Shown: positions 10,600 to 21,365 of the stretch, piece by piece | How the letters are laid out: each line of letters opens with the position of its first letter | Numbering within the stretch: position 1 is the first letter of the stretch | Source: Eucommia ulmoides | Lineage: Eukaryota; Streptophyta; Magnoliopsida; Garryales; Eucommiaceae | DNA: 64,000 bases | Reading direction: 5' to 3' | Assembly (NCBI GenBank): GCA_016647705.1 | Contig: CM028338.1 | Location: 10,873,240 to 10,937,239 of the forward strand | Notes under the pieces: generated by a model | The model's input: only the letters and a program-made list of their open reading frames with translations | What the model was told of the DNA's origin: nothing | Databases searched by the model: none | Made by a program: the position numbers and the translations under genes

Positions 10600-12267
10600 T
10601 TGGTATTCGGGGTTTACAATCTCAGGTAACCTGTGTTTGATAAATACGTTGAAAACCACTTGTTTTCAGTAATTTAAAATAAAAAATAAAAAAAAATAAA
10701 AAAATATTTAATAAGTGAAGAACTCTATGAAGATATATCCATTTGGACGGTACATATTGTTACGGGCCTTTTTGGATTCAAAGGAAAATCAAGAAATAAT
10801 GGATTGTGATCATTTGTCTTAATTAGAGAATTCTCAAAATTCTTATACCTTAAAAAATTCATGCAAACCGCGGGTGGACCTAGAAAATAGATTGAAGAGA
10901 CTCAACTTTATTTTTATTTTTATTTTTATTTTTTTAATTTTATTTTTGAGATATTTATATAATTCAAGAGAACTTATGTAAAATTTTAAAAAAATTAATT
11001 ATTTTTTTTCCATAAAATTTTAATAATAAAAATAAAAAATTTAAGATTGACAATACAAAATTAGATTATTATAATTAAAATTCAAAAAGAAAATGAATAT
11101 TAACACCCATGCACTACTCCAATGCCCTAGTTTCCTTCCTCTGATAGTTTGTAGTATTTTGAGAGTTATACTTCCAAAAGCTTTTCCAGGCAAAAAAACA
11201 CTAAGATAAGTTAAAGGGACTGAACTTCAAAACGAAGAGACCAATGAAAGAAATGAAGCTATATGAAATTGAAATTAGAATCCTAAATAAAATAACAGAA
11301 ACAATTTGCTTGAGTCAAGATATCTCAAAGTTTTATGTTTTTCCCAAGCTACTTTTCCTTATATGCTTGAGGTAGATGGCAATAGCTTGTATCATGCAAA
11401 AAAAAATTGTTTGTGATTACTGGACTGGACAACAAGCTTCTAGCCTAAGGCCTTAAAAATGTTACTGTGGCTATGCTGGTTAGACACACATCTTGAAAGT
11501 CAAGTTCCGGAATATTAACATGAGTAGAAATAATAAATGCATAAACATTATTAAGAGTGTAGAGATTGTGTTTTATCTTTCTGTGAATGTGGCTAGCATT
11601 TCTGACAAGTGCTGGTGAGAATAAAACTTTTATCTTCTGAAACTCATGAACAATCTGTTCTAGTTCAAATCCTCTTGGATTGGGTTTGTGATTTAATAAG
11701 TTGATCTTAAGGTGTATTAGGTTTATTTTTTACCTCTTGATATCATTTCTCTTTGCTTCAGACATTCCACAGATCGTGAAGTTGGTATCATGATGCTCAT
11801 GGCTTATTTGTCTTACATGCTGGCTGAGATACCAAAAGCATAGCTTACCCTTTTTTTCTTCCAAACACTTTATTTATTTTGAAATTATTCCATTATACCC
11901 TATGGAACATGTATTTTCAGTTATCCCCTTGTACCCTATAGAACAACATGCATTTTATCATGGGCTGGACCATGAAATGATTTTACCCTATAGAATTCTA
12001 TTTTCGTTGTAGAGTATTCCTAAAATAGAAATATATTTGGTAACAAGTAACGACCATTGTCTTGCTTGATAGATGTAGGTGGCGTTTGGTCAGTGTTTTC
12101 ATTTTTATGTTGCTGATTTTTCTCTATTTCTTTGCTTTCTCTGCACCATGAACTAAGCAATTAATGTTCAGGTTGAAAGCTCATTTTCAAATTAACCCAA
12201 AAGAACTACTTGTTTGGGAAAGCAACTAACACCCCTTGACAATGACGAGGTATGGGTTTTTTTTTTT

Positions 12268-12300
<33 letters not shown>

Positions 12301-12374
12301 TTAAATTTTTAAGTTTTATTTTTAATAACACCCCTTAACAATGACGAGGATAAGGCTTGGGCATTGAAAATAAA
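10600..12374. other. No gene seen; may include the left part of the CACTA element
   Basis: AT-rich unique sequence. Low-complexity tracts include TTTTTATTTT near 10910-10945 and a poly-T run passing into (ATT)n at about 12258-12300. The left end of the CACTA element to the right was not found, so its 5' non-coding part may lie here. Confidence 0.45.
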
Positions 12375-12519
12375 TGGCTCCGAGGATGTAAGAAAATGCG
12401 TCAAATGCAACTTCGCTTAATGCTAACTCAGGCATGTAACAATGAAATTACTTAAATGGTTGTTTTTATTTGCTCATCTATATTTTTCATTTATATCTTT
12501 AAATTGATTTTTAGCAAGC

Positions 12520-14289
12520 ATGATGGCGAAAAAAGGGGTACGAGGACCAATGTTTATGCGCAATATTTGGGGTCAAAGTGATGACGAAAGCATACATGTT
12601 GAGTTCAATAAATATGGGCAACCCATTGATAAAGGTTCTAGCACGTTTTCTCATTTCCTTGGGACGGTAGCACGTAACGGAAGGTATGCTCCACTACACC
12701 ACAAGAGTTGGATAAAGGTTCCTCAAGTTAACAAGTCAGACATAATAGACTTGGTAAAGGTACAATGATATTTTAATATTATAAAAATTATTCGTTTTTA
12801 ATATTGTTTAAAATTTTATCTGAGTCTTTTGCTTCATTGTTGTATATTGTTTAAAGTTGAAGTTTGATATTCCTCCCGGCCACGAGAGCTATATATTAAA
12901 GTCGATTGCAAAAAAATGGAGAACTTGGAAATCTATTGTGAAGTCGGAGAATTATGATCTAACCTTGTCTGTGGAGGAGCAATTGAATAATGTACCCAAT
13001 AGAGTGCAAGAAGATCAATAGAGAGTATTATTAAAGTATTGGGACTCTCTTGAAGGGAAGGTACTATGCGTAGTAAAAACGATTTATTTTCTTGAATATT
13101 AAATGGATAGTTACTCACAATTTTTTTTCTTCAGAAAATTAGTGCAAATAACAAAGCCAATAGGAAAGAGTTAAAGATGATTCATTGTATGGGAAAAACA
13201 AGTTTTGCAAAGGTTGAAAAGATGATGGTAAGTTCTTGGCACATTTTTTAGAATTAACGGAATAACATTGTTCTTGGTAAATTCCTAGAAATTTATTCTA
13301 AAAAATATTTTTGTAGGAAAAAGACTATGGCCACTATCCGTCTCGTGCAGAAAAATTTATGTTTTGCTACACGAAGAAGGATAAAAGGCCGATAAATAAA
13401 GTAGCAAGTCGTGCAATGGTAATCCTATATATTTTTGTTTTTAGTTGTCGTTTCGTTTGATTCTTTCAATAATTGGTCATGCATGTAGGTACAAATGAAA
13501 GAGCTATTTGACCAAGTCCCAGAAGGTTATGAAGATAATTGTGGTCCAAATGATATATACTTGCAAGTTATGGGAAATGAAAAGCCAAGACGTGTTCACA
13601 TGTATGGATTGGGTATTTCTGCTTATGATATTTGGGGTATAATACCTAGTCGTGAAACATCTTATAGATTAGCCGTGGAGTATAAGGAAAAATTGAGTCG
13701 AATGGAAGAAAAATGTGAAAAATTAAGCAACCAATATGAAGAATTGAAAGCTTTTATTGTGAAAAATGGAAGAAAAGCAAACAATTCATCAGGGGCTTCA
13801 AGTGATCAATATTCCTCTCATCAAAGAGTTATTCGGGTAAAATTAATTCTCTCAACCTCTTATCAAATAGAAATCAGTTTATGTTTTTATGTTTTTTAAA
13901 AATCTGGGAATTTACATAAAAAAATATGTATTAGGTTGGAGATTATGTATTACTCAAAAGTATAGCAAACCTATCTCGATGCGTAGCAAAAGGAAGAATC
14001 TATAGTATGGATCCATCTGCATAAGTAGGAGGAGAAGAATTAGGGCCAAATTGGTGTGAAGTTCACGTCCAAGTTCCGGTGAAGTGGGATGAAAATTTAA
14101 TTAGATCTTACGGATTTTTTAAGACCGTTGGTGATGCGATTGGAGCACCTATTGCTTGGCCTTTATCTTTAGTAAGTTATTTTCATTTTTAGCTAATGCA
14201 TTGATCTAATATTGAATAAAAGTTATTTAGTTATACTCCTATTATTTGTGCATTTCATTTTTGTACAGGTTGCCTTGATTGAAGATTGA
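12520..14289 (+). pseudogene. Transposase_24 (Ptta/En/Spm) protein gene, decayed
   Basis: A seven-exon model fits conserved blocks and GT/AG borders, all in phase 0: 12520-12759, 12857-13060, 13135-13227, 13317-13418, 13489-13836, 13935-14171, 14269-14289. Family blocks in order are RGPMFMRNIWG, HFLGTVARNGRYAPL, KKWRTWKS, NKANRKELKMIH, PSRAEKFMF and a charged coiled-coil-like segment EKLSRMEEKCEKLSNQYEEL. These match the plant Transposase_24 family (PF03004) carried by CACTA elements, whose role is thought to be DNA binding rather than catalysis. In-frame stops TAG at 13019-13021 (exon 2) and TAA at 14022-14024 (exon 6) break the model. An extra upstream exon around 12375-12433 is possible, so the start at 12520 is not certain. 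No DDE catalytic transposase gene was seen. Confidence 0.78.
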
Positions 14290-14384
14290 AATGAGTCGTA
14301 TTTTTTGGTAATCAATAAAGGACAACGTATGAATTTCACGTGTAATGAGGTAAATAGAAAACATAAATATGGAGAGCGGTAACA

Positions 14385-14712
14385 GAAAACAGGAACGTGC
14401 AATGGCGGATGGACGAGGTTCTGTTTCCAGATTTTGTTTCTGTTTCTAGATTTTGTTTTTGTTCTCAGCATTTTGTTTCTGTTTCTCAGAAAATAGAAAC
14501 AGAAAATTTTGTTTCTGTTTCTCAGAAAACAAAAACAGAAAATTTTGTTTTTGTTCTCAGAAAATGGAAAATTTTGTCTAAAATGTTTTTTCGTTTCTGT
14601 TTCTGTTTTCAAATAAAAATGTGGACTAGTAAACATATCTGTTATAGTAAACAAATTTTCTGTTTCTGTTTCGATTCTGTTCCCAGATTTTGATTCACAA
14701 TTTTTAGTAATA
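14385..14712. repeat. GTTTCTGTTTCT foldback repeat
   Basis: Runs of GTTTCTGTTTCTCAGAAAA and their reverse complements alternate. AGAAACAGAAAATTTTGTTT with following CTGTTTCT near 14494-14521 is a perfect inverted repeat. The pattern resembles plant foldback or MITE-like elements made of GAAACAG units. The two overlapping ORFs here are by-products of the repeat. Confidence 0.65.
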
Positions 14713-15089
14713 TTTGATTTTCAATTGTATAAATTTGGATTATTGGTTTTAGCCAAATTAAATATATTTATTATTTTTTTAAAAAAAAAAAATTAATTTT
14801 TGGGACACTTTAAATTGTTGCATATATTATTTATTAATGGTTTTAGGAAATGCTCAAAGCATATATTATTTATTAATGGTTTTAGGAAATGCTCAAAAGA
14901 TTTATTAGGACACATAATAGTATCCTAATAAATATAAACTAATGCTACAAAAAAATAAGTGTCTTTATAAGTTATTGGGACAATATTTTATAGGACACAT
15001 TCTTGAATTGTCTCAATACATAATGTGTCCCAAAAGAACATATACTAAGACACATTTAGGTGTCTTCAAAAGTAATTTTTGTTGTAGTG

Positions 15090-15425
15090 CCTAGTCCTGA
15101 ACACTAGAAAATTGTTCGACTCATGGTTTAAAATCACAAACGAATATGAATACAACAGGAAAATAGACTTAACAATAAAACAAAAATAGGGAAATATTCA
15201 TTGTGCCTCATTGACTTTGCGTTAATCAACTTAAAAGGTGTATTCTACCTATTTATGGTGAAGATGAAATATTTCCTTCACCTCCATCATTTTAATTGTT
15301 TTTAATAACACCCATGTTGGTGTAATATGGGTATCCCACTAATTCTTGCCTCATTTGGTGGAAACCCTATTTCAAAACACGTATCACTACTTGACACTAC
15401 ATAAACCCTAGCCTATGCCAACATG
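15090..15425. other. Upstream region of the secreted-peptide gene
   Basis: Unique sequence between the CACTA terminus and the candidate promoter. No coding region recognised. Confidence 0.4.
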
Positions 15426-15433
15426 TATTTAAG
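15426..15433 (+). promoter_or_regulatory. Candidate TATA-like box of the peptide gene
   Basis: TATTTAAG lies 185 bp before the start codon and about 80 bp before the candidate 5' UTR intron. A transcript start near 15455-15465 would fit normal plant spacing. Judged from position and composition only. Confidence 0.35.
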
Positions 15434-15507
15434 CCAATATTACACTATACTTCCTTATTATGCCAAGACGTCAATTGCAAAAGAGTGCAACTCTTCTAGC
15501 CACTTGA

Positions 15508-15603
15508 GTAAGTCAAAAAATTCTTGTATGAAAAAGTCCATTCAAAACTTGTTTAATTTTCTCCAAAATTATGATTTTGATTTATGATGGAAAGTTAATA
15601 CAG
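15508..15603 (+). other. Candidate 5' UTR intron
   Basis: A consensus donor GTAAGT at 15508-15513 and acceptor ACAG ending at 15603 bound a 96-bp AT-rich segment just before the ATG at 15611. The length and composition suit a plant intron. Confidence 0.45.
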
Positions 15604-15610
15604 GAAAAAC

Positions 15611-15889
15611 ATGAAGAGCTCAAAGATGATGTATGTTGCGTTTGCTTTAGTACTACTTGTACTGGTTGGATCTTGCACTGCGAAGAACGAAAGGAAAACA
15701 TTGATGAGAGGAAATCATGTTCATGTGAACCGTGAGCTGGTCCAAGAGGACAAGGACACAAATTTTGAGTTCACTGGAAGCAGTGATAACGACCACCACA
15801 ATATCCCTAGGACGGACTTCAATAACCACGGTGGTGGTGGTGGTGGCCGATCTAATGGCGGTGCTGCTACAAATTCGGGAAAAGCATGA
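15611..15889 (+). CDS. Small secreted peptide precursor, Gly-rich tail
   Basis: A 92-residue single-exon protein with the layout of a plant secreted signalling-peptide precursor. Residues 1-24 form a clear signal peptide: lysines at 2 and 5, hydrophobic VAFALVLLVLVG, then GSCTA before a likely cleavage site. The rest has no cysteine or membrane segment: a basic stretch (KNERKTLMRGNHVHVNRE), an acidic middle (QEDKD, about 45-49), a motif SSDNDHHNIPRTDFNN (57-72), six glycines (74-79) and an Asn/Gly/Ser/Ala-rich end. The compact motif just before a low-complexity tail would suit a processed extracellular peptide. From memory, similar HH-[NY]-IPR motifs occur in uncharacterised eudicot secreted proteins; I cannot verify this and it does not match CLE, CEP, PSK, IDA or classical RGF consensus motifs. 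The ATG follows a plausible 5' UTR intron, and a candidate poly(A) signal AATAAA lies near 16120. It is the best candidate for an intact host gene here. Confidence 0.72.
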   Translation: MKSSKMMYVAFALVLLVLVGSCTAKNERKTLMRGNHVHVNRELVQEDKDTNFEFTGSSDNDHHNIPRTDFNNHGGGGGGRSNGGAATNSGKA

Positions 15890-15942
15890 AATTAAATTTC
15901 AAGGGTGATTAAAGTTATTTGATGAATCTATTATGTACTACA

Positions 15943-15946
<4 letters not shown>

Positions 15947-15993
<47 letters not shown>
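15947..15993. repeat. (TA)n microsatellite
   Basis: Uninterrupted alternating AT run, about 47 bp, in the 3' flank of the peptide gene. Likely to vary in length between individuals. Confidence 0.9.
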
Positions 15994-15994
<1 letters not shown>

Positions 15995-16020
15995 CTTGTA
16001 AGAAAATAGAAGCTTAATTA

Positions 16021-16497
16021 TTAATGGGTTTGGGGAATCATTGTAAATATTATATAGGCTTGTATGGTATGAAGCATGTTGCTTCTGTATATGGTGATGA
16101 TAATCGTATATGTAGTTAAATAAAACGATTGGCTAGTTTGTAGATATCCTATCAAAACTATGTTTGATGTATTTATATAAGTTAATGAAATAAAGTTCAT
16201 GATTGTACGTAAACGTATATATGGTGGGTGATACCGTTTCATATTGAGCAATTACGATAATTTGATATTTGGAATCTAAAATTTTAATTGTTGTGTTATG
16301 CCGTTGAATTTTTAAATTTATTTCAATCACAAAATTTAAATATACAAAATTAATGTTTTTATTAGAAAAAAATAATAATAGTGATATAGTTAGATTTGTT
16401 ATTTTAAAAAACAAAATGTTTACAAATATTTTGTGTAAGTATTTTAAAAAAATATTTATTTTTTATTTTCTCAATTTTAATATTTTGAGAATTAATT

Positions 16498-16500
<3 letters not shown>
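16021..16500. other. No gene seen
   Basis: AT-rich sequence. Open frames on the minus strand have no recognisable motif. Confidence 0.45.

Positions 16501-16580
<80 letters not shown>
16501..16580. repeat. (TA)n microsatellite
   Basis: About 80 bp of alternating AT. Confidence 0.9.
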
Positions 16581-16583
<3 letters not shown>

Positions 16584-16944
16584 TCAAAGGTGAAAGGATC
16601 TCCATTCCCTTGCTACAAATCTAACAAACTAGCAATATTGGCCACAAGACCCATAGATCAATTTACAAACTCACCAAATACCCAAAAGGAACATTACAAT
16701 CAACCCCAAATAAAACAAAATGAGCATTACAAGATCTTTGAAAATATTTCTAAAACATTGTAAGTCCAACCTAGAATACTACCGAATTTGACAGTAGATG
16801 CTGTAAATTTTGGTAGTAAGTAAACACCTGCATTCATGTGCTTTACAGCACTACAAAAATTGGCAAGAAACCAAAGAAATGGGGCAGCGTCACTAGACGA
16901 AACTCAACATACGCCACTTATTTTGATGTAGCTCCATGTGTCCA

Positions 16945-17275
16945 CCCACTAGAGACTTTGTACCCAAATTTTCACAACTTTCTATTTATTTATTTTTTTT
17001 TATAGATTTTTATGTAAATAAATTAAGATACTATCTTATGTTATTAAATACGCTTTTGCTTTTATTTTTATTTTTATTTTTATTTTTATTTTTATTTTTA
17101 TTTTTATTTAAGTTAAAGTATTATTTGTTTGATTTATTTTTTCTGAAATTAAAAAATTTACTTAAATAAATATCACCAAATACTAATTTTAATACGAGAA
17201 GTTGGGGTTTTGAAGTGCCCAAAGGGATTTTGCTGCCTCTGCTAGATATAATTTGTTATCCTCAAACTAGTACGG
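16945..17275. repeat. Left copy of a ~300-bp direct repeat
   Basis: From ACTAGAGACTTTGTACCCAA to a TTTGCTGCCTCTGCTAGA block and AACTAGT, this segment matches 21070-21365 in the same orientation, about 4.1 kb away, with many substitutions and a longer TTTTA run. Neither copy has a recognisable reading frame. Could be paired ends of an unrecognised element or an old segmental duplication. Confidence 0.7.
17056..17108. repeat. (TTTTTA)n microsatellite
   Basis: About eight to nine units of TTTTTA. It produces a Phe/Leu-rich spurious ORF (16936-17169). Confidence 0.9.
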
Positions 17276-17644
17276 CTTCATATGCTGGAAAACACTTGTA
17301 CGGAGATGCTTGTTGTGTCCAACACGCGATATAAACGGAGAGGCAAAGCAAATAAAAAAAATGGTTCTTTACCATGGGCCCAAAGCCAATTACTATTTTA
17401 TCACTCTTTTTTGGTTGAAAGAAACTATTTTTTCACTCTCCCCATATAACATTACCCATTTATAGAAAATTCCACTCCAACATGTCTATCTCCACAAACC
17501 AAAAGAAGCGCGTGAGCTAGTGGAGGGCAAGTGGTGTAATAGAAAAAAACTTTTTTGGGAAAAGTTTTCATTATTATCTTCTATATTCAACCTCAATCCA
17601 AAAAATATTGTTGTGCATACTTCTTTTCAAACAGGCTTTCATCG
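17276..17644. other. No gene seen
   Basis: Unique sequence between the direct repeat and the tandem duplication. Nothing recognised. Confidence 0.45.
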
Positions 17645-17794
17645 GAGGAGGAGTTGTGGTAAATAGCAACGGACTCCAATCTTGAAGGATTAGGGCTCGG
17701 ATTGAAACGAGTACTAGTGAATGAGGAGCTGCAGTGAACGGCAACGGACTTCAATCTTGAAGGGTTAAGGTTTGGACTGAAACGAGTACCGATG
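17645..17794. repeat. ~75-bp tandem duplication
   Basis: Two diverged copies (about 17645-17719 and 17723-17794) share GAGGAG, GCAACGGACT, CAATCTTGAAGG and GAAACGAGTAC. No coding potential recognised. Confidence 0.75.
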
Positions 17795-18890
17795 GAGGAA
17801 GAGCTACATTGTCAATTGCAAATCAAAATTGAGTTATGTTCGATCCCACACCTTCAATTTGTGTTTTCATAGCTTCAATTTACTTTCAATTTGTGTTTTC
17901 TTAGCTTCAATTTCTTCAATCTCTATGTAAAAATTATTGCAGTTCAAATTTTTTCTGCGTAAGGATAGTTGTTGGCCATCGATTTTGCATCTCATCATTT
18001 TTAGAAATAGCCACTAGTCTATTTTTATGCCTTTATTTACTTAACTTGGAACACTACATTTTTCCATTGACTTGGCATGTGAAGCCCCATCATTATCGTC
18101 TCGGCAACGGGCAAGAATAATTGATGGATGACTTTTTAATTGTTCAATTCTCATGTTTTTATTGTTCAAATCTGTAAGAATGATTGTAGTTCAAATTAGA
18201 TCTATCTCTTCATATGGAAGCAGTTCAAAATAATTTTAGGGTTCTAAATGCATTGATAGTGTTACTCGTGCTTTTGGAATTTTGCTACACCGTAATGTTT
18301 TTAAAAAATTATTGTACGTTAATATTTTGTGGCAAAGGTTATTGTACATTAAAATTTTGTGAAATCACATTTAAGGTTCTAATATGCATTGCTAGGGTTA
18401 ATTGTAGTTTGAAATTTTGCTACACCGTAATTGTTGTGAAATTTTTGTACATTAAAAATTTGATTGAACTATTCAGTTACAATCTGTTTGGATGAGATAT
18501 TTGATTTCGAAGAGGTACTTGTAAAATATCCACGAGTAAGGTGGACTAACTGGTACGACGACGGCGACAACAATAAGGTGAGACTGGGGTTTTGCATCAT
18601 TTTATTTGTTTAAAAATCGGTACCTATATTATGTTTTCTTTGATGTTTTTGTGAATTTTTCTGTCAAAAATCAAGATATTACTCTCTCTCTTTTCTTTTT
18701 CTTTTTTTAAATGGATAAAGAGGAAGATTTAGACTAAAATTGGGATAATGAAATGGGTAGAGGGGGAGAATCATGTTTTTGATACTTCTCCAATCTCATC
18801 TTCTCAAGTTGAACAACACTCACTCCTCTAAGTGGAACTCTGTTTGGCATCAATGTTAACCATCTTCTGTGGTCGCAACAACTGTCGCCG
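17795..18890. other. No gene seen; short internal repeats
   Basis: AT-rich. ATTGTACATTAAAATTTTGTG-like phrases recur near 18310-18450 and give a spurious 93-codon frame at 18214-18495. A TC-rich run lies near 18680-18705. Confidence 0.45.
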
Positions 18891-20135
18891 TCGTGGTTAC
18901 CTCGTGCTTTGGAATTTTGCTACATTGTATTTTTAGTGAAAAAATTCTATATATTAATTTGGTGAAAATGATGTTGCACAATAAAATTATATGAAAATGT
19001 TATTGTACAGTGAAATTTTTTGGTGGTTGGGTTATATTTAGTAAAATTATATGAAAAATTATTGTATAGTAAAATTATATGAAAATGTTGTTGTATAGTA
19101 AATTATATGAAAATGTTACTGTATAATAAATTTTTTTGGTCCATTTATTATTCCTCCATGATTCAAATAAGAATCTCATTTGAGTAAATATCTTTGTACA
19201 GTAACAATTATAAATTTCATATGAAATTCACACTCATTATCGTTTGTCGTGTGTCAGTAGTAAATATCTTTGTACAGTAACAATTATAAATTTCATATGA
19301 AATTCACACTCATTATCGTTTGTCGTGTGTCAGTACTGTATAAAAGTTGTTGCAATACAATTTTAGTGCATGAATTTTGTATGTGTTTGTGAACAAGAAT
19401 CAAGTGAATGGAGGGCTCATAGTCCGCCAAAACTAGAATAAAACTAAGATATTAAAATTCTAGAAATAGTAACATCACATTTTCGAACCAAAAATCAAAT
19501 CTAATTTTTCTACAAAATCAACCCCTCATTACCATTGTTGCTATACAGTAATTAATCATAAATAATTGTATACTTAACACAAAAAACTGAACGCAAATGT
19601 TAATAGTTACTGTACAGTAACTTTAGTGAAATGATGATGAATTTGATGATAGTTTCTATGCAATAACATTTGTTCTGTAAGTAGTAAAAGGACATTTTCA
19701 CTATCAACGAAGCGATATTCAATTTTTCCACAAAATCAATTCATCATTACGATTGTTGCTGTACAGTAATCAATTGTAAATAATTGTGGGCTTCACACAA
19801 AAATTGAATGCAAAATGTTAATAATTACTGTATAGTGACTTCGTGCAGTGACTAGTTCCATTTTTTCTATTGGTAGTAACAACACATTTTTGCTATTAAT
19901 GAAGTAAAACCTAAATCCATTTTTGAAGCAAAATCAATCTCATTAATATTGTTATTGTTGTACAATAATTAATCTCTTTAATACAAGTATTGTTATACAA
20001 TAAGTATTAAACATTGAACGCGATAATAGTTGCTATACAGTAACATTTATTCTATAGGTAGTAAAGACACATTTTCGCTATCAATGAAGCAAATTCAAAT
20101 TAGTTTTCTACAAAATCAATCACACTAATGCGATA
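18891..20135. repeat. Repeat field rich in ACTGTACAGT-like palindromes
   Basis: Two linked repeat kinds. From about 18960 to 19130, short AAAATTATATGAAAATGTT-ATTGTACAGT units recur. From about 19490 to 20130, a unit of roughly 190-215 bp recurs three to four times, starting with TTTTCTACAAAATCAA (near 19508, 19722, 19925, 20105), then ATTGTTGCTGTACAGTAAT and GTTAATAGTTACTGTACAGT. GTTACTGTACAGTAAC at 19606-19621 is a perfect 16-bp palindrome. No coding frame explains the array. Confidence 0.7.
19183..19334. repeat. Perfect 76-bp tandem duplication
   Basis: 19183-19258 and 19259-19334 read the same: each starts AGTAAATATCTTTGTACAGT and ends CGTTTGTCGTGTGTC. The lack of differences in otherwise diverged surroundings points to a recent event, or to an assembly artefact. 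Confidence 0.9.
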
Positions 20136-20289
20136 TGTAGACAAACCATTTTGATTGTCCTCTTAACAAAATTTTAATTTTATATTTCAATTTACTCTAT
20201 TTTTTATTTTATTTTATTTTAAAAAAGTAAAACAAAAAAATAGAAAAACAAAAAAAAGGAAACAAATAAAACAACAAAAAAAAAAAGGA

Positions 20290-20400
20290 AATATATATAT
20301 AGTGAGAGAGAGAGAGAGAGAGAGTATGAGAGAGAGGGAGTACAGAAAGAGAAACGAAAGAGAGAGAGACTGGTGGGGCCCAAGAGAGAGAGAGAGAGAA
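20290..20400. repeat. (AG)n microsatellite cluster
   Basis: Several GA runs (about 20302-20336, 20356-20369, 20383-20399) separated by short unique bits. The Ser/Leu-rich minus-strand ORFs at 20209-20473 are its by-products. Confidence 0.85.
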
Positions 20401-21069
20401 AGGAATTAGACAAATATATGTAATAAGTGCGTAAATCAAGGATTTGAAAAGTACGAATATTTGGGCAAGTCATGAAAATGATACATAGAGTTGCACGTGA
20501 ATTTCAGATGTGGTTTTTTTTCTAAATAAAAGATAATGTTTAGATGTTTTATTGTGTTGGCCATGACTCATGGGACTATTCTAATTTATTATTTAAAAAT
20601 AAGTCATTTTCTAAAAAATCCTATGATAAATATTCCAAGTAGTTTCAATCATAAAACACCCTTATGATTCAATAACCCTTTCAATATTATGTATCGTGAT
20701 GCATGCAATCAATTGTAAGAAATTTAATTGAGACAAAATCGATTTACCATTAAATTGTGCTTAGGGTATTTTGATAATTTTACTACAACTATTATAGCTA
20801 AATATTTCTTCGTTACATTTTCTTTCTGCAAGACATGATAAATTACTAGTTTTGGAAAAATCTATTGGCAATCCAAAGGAACTCTTTGTGTACTCCAATA
20901 ATTTAATAATTTTTGAGGATGGTTTTTTTATTTTATTTTACAAATATTTAAAAATATTTTGTTTAAGTATTTTAGAAATCAATAAATTATATAAATACTT
21001 AAGTTGAAAAATATTTTTTTTTTTTATTTATTTATTTGCTCAACATCTTTAATTTTTTAGGAGATTAAT
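20401..21069. other. No gene seen
   Basis: AT-rich unique sequence. 20937-20980 weakly resembles 16398-16440, just outside the direct repeat. Confidence 0.45.
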
Positions 21070-21365
21070 AAACTAGAGAGTTTGTACTCAAATTTTCAAA
21101 ACTTTCTATTACAATGTTAAGAGATTTTTTTATATAATTAGTATTAAGATACCATCCTACGTTCTAAAAAACACTTTTTTATTTTTATTTTAATTTGAAG
21201 TGAAAATACTACTTAATTGATTAATTTTTTTAAAAATTTAAAAACTTACTTGAATAAATAATTACCATATAGTGCCCTAAATATGAGAATATATGAGGGG
21301 TTTTGAAGTGAACAAAGGCATTTTCCTGCCTCTGCTAGACATAATTTCTTCTCTTCGAACTAGTG
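21070..21365. repeat. Right copy of a ~300-bp direct repeat
   Basis: Matches 16945-17275 in order and orientation, ending in TTTTCCTGCCTCTGCTAGA and CGAACTAGTG. Followed at 21386 by CACTACAAGTAAAAATAC, which only resembles a CACTA end. Confidence 0.7.

Larger units (their letters stand above)
12375..15089 (+). mobile_element. CACTA (En/Spm-type) DNA transposon remnant
   Basis: The right end is clear: 15071-15089 is AGTAATTTTTGTTGTAGTG, the reverse complement of a CACTACAACAAAAAT terminus typical of plant CACTA elements. The 290 bp before it carries repeated GTGTCC/GGACAC motifs on both strands (near 14802, 14909, 14960, 14992, 15025, 15055), as expected for CACTA subterminal transposase-binding repeats. 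The gene inside is a Transposase_24 protein, which travels with plant CACTA elements. I found no matching CACTA terminus to the left, so the left limit is only the first coding-like sequence and the element is probably truncated. A foldback repeat lies inside it at 14385-14712. Confidence 0.72.

Noticed and set aside
14223-14693. 143- and 98-codon ORFs rich in Phe, Cys, Asn and Lys
   Set aside because: Both come from the GTTTCTGTTTCT foldback repeat and overlap on opposite strands.
16849-16866. CACTACAAAAATTGGC, similar to a CACTA terminus
   Set aside because: No matching right end or subterminal array; may be chance.
18214-18495. 93-codon hydrophobic ORF that could suggest a membrane protein
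   Set aside because: Made of repeated ATTGTACATTAAAATTTTGTG phrases; no promoter or family sign.
20209-20473. Minus-strand Ser/Leu/Phe-rich ORFs
   Set aside because: Shadows of the GA microsatellite and A-rich runs.
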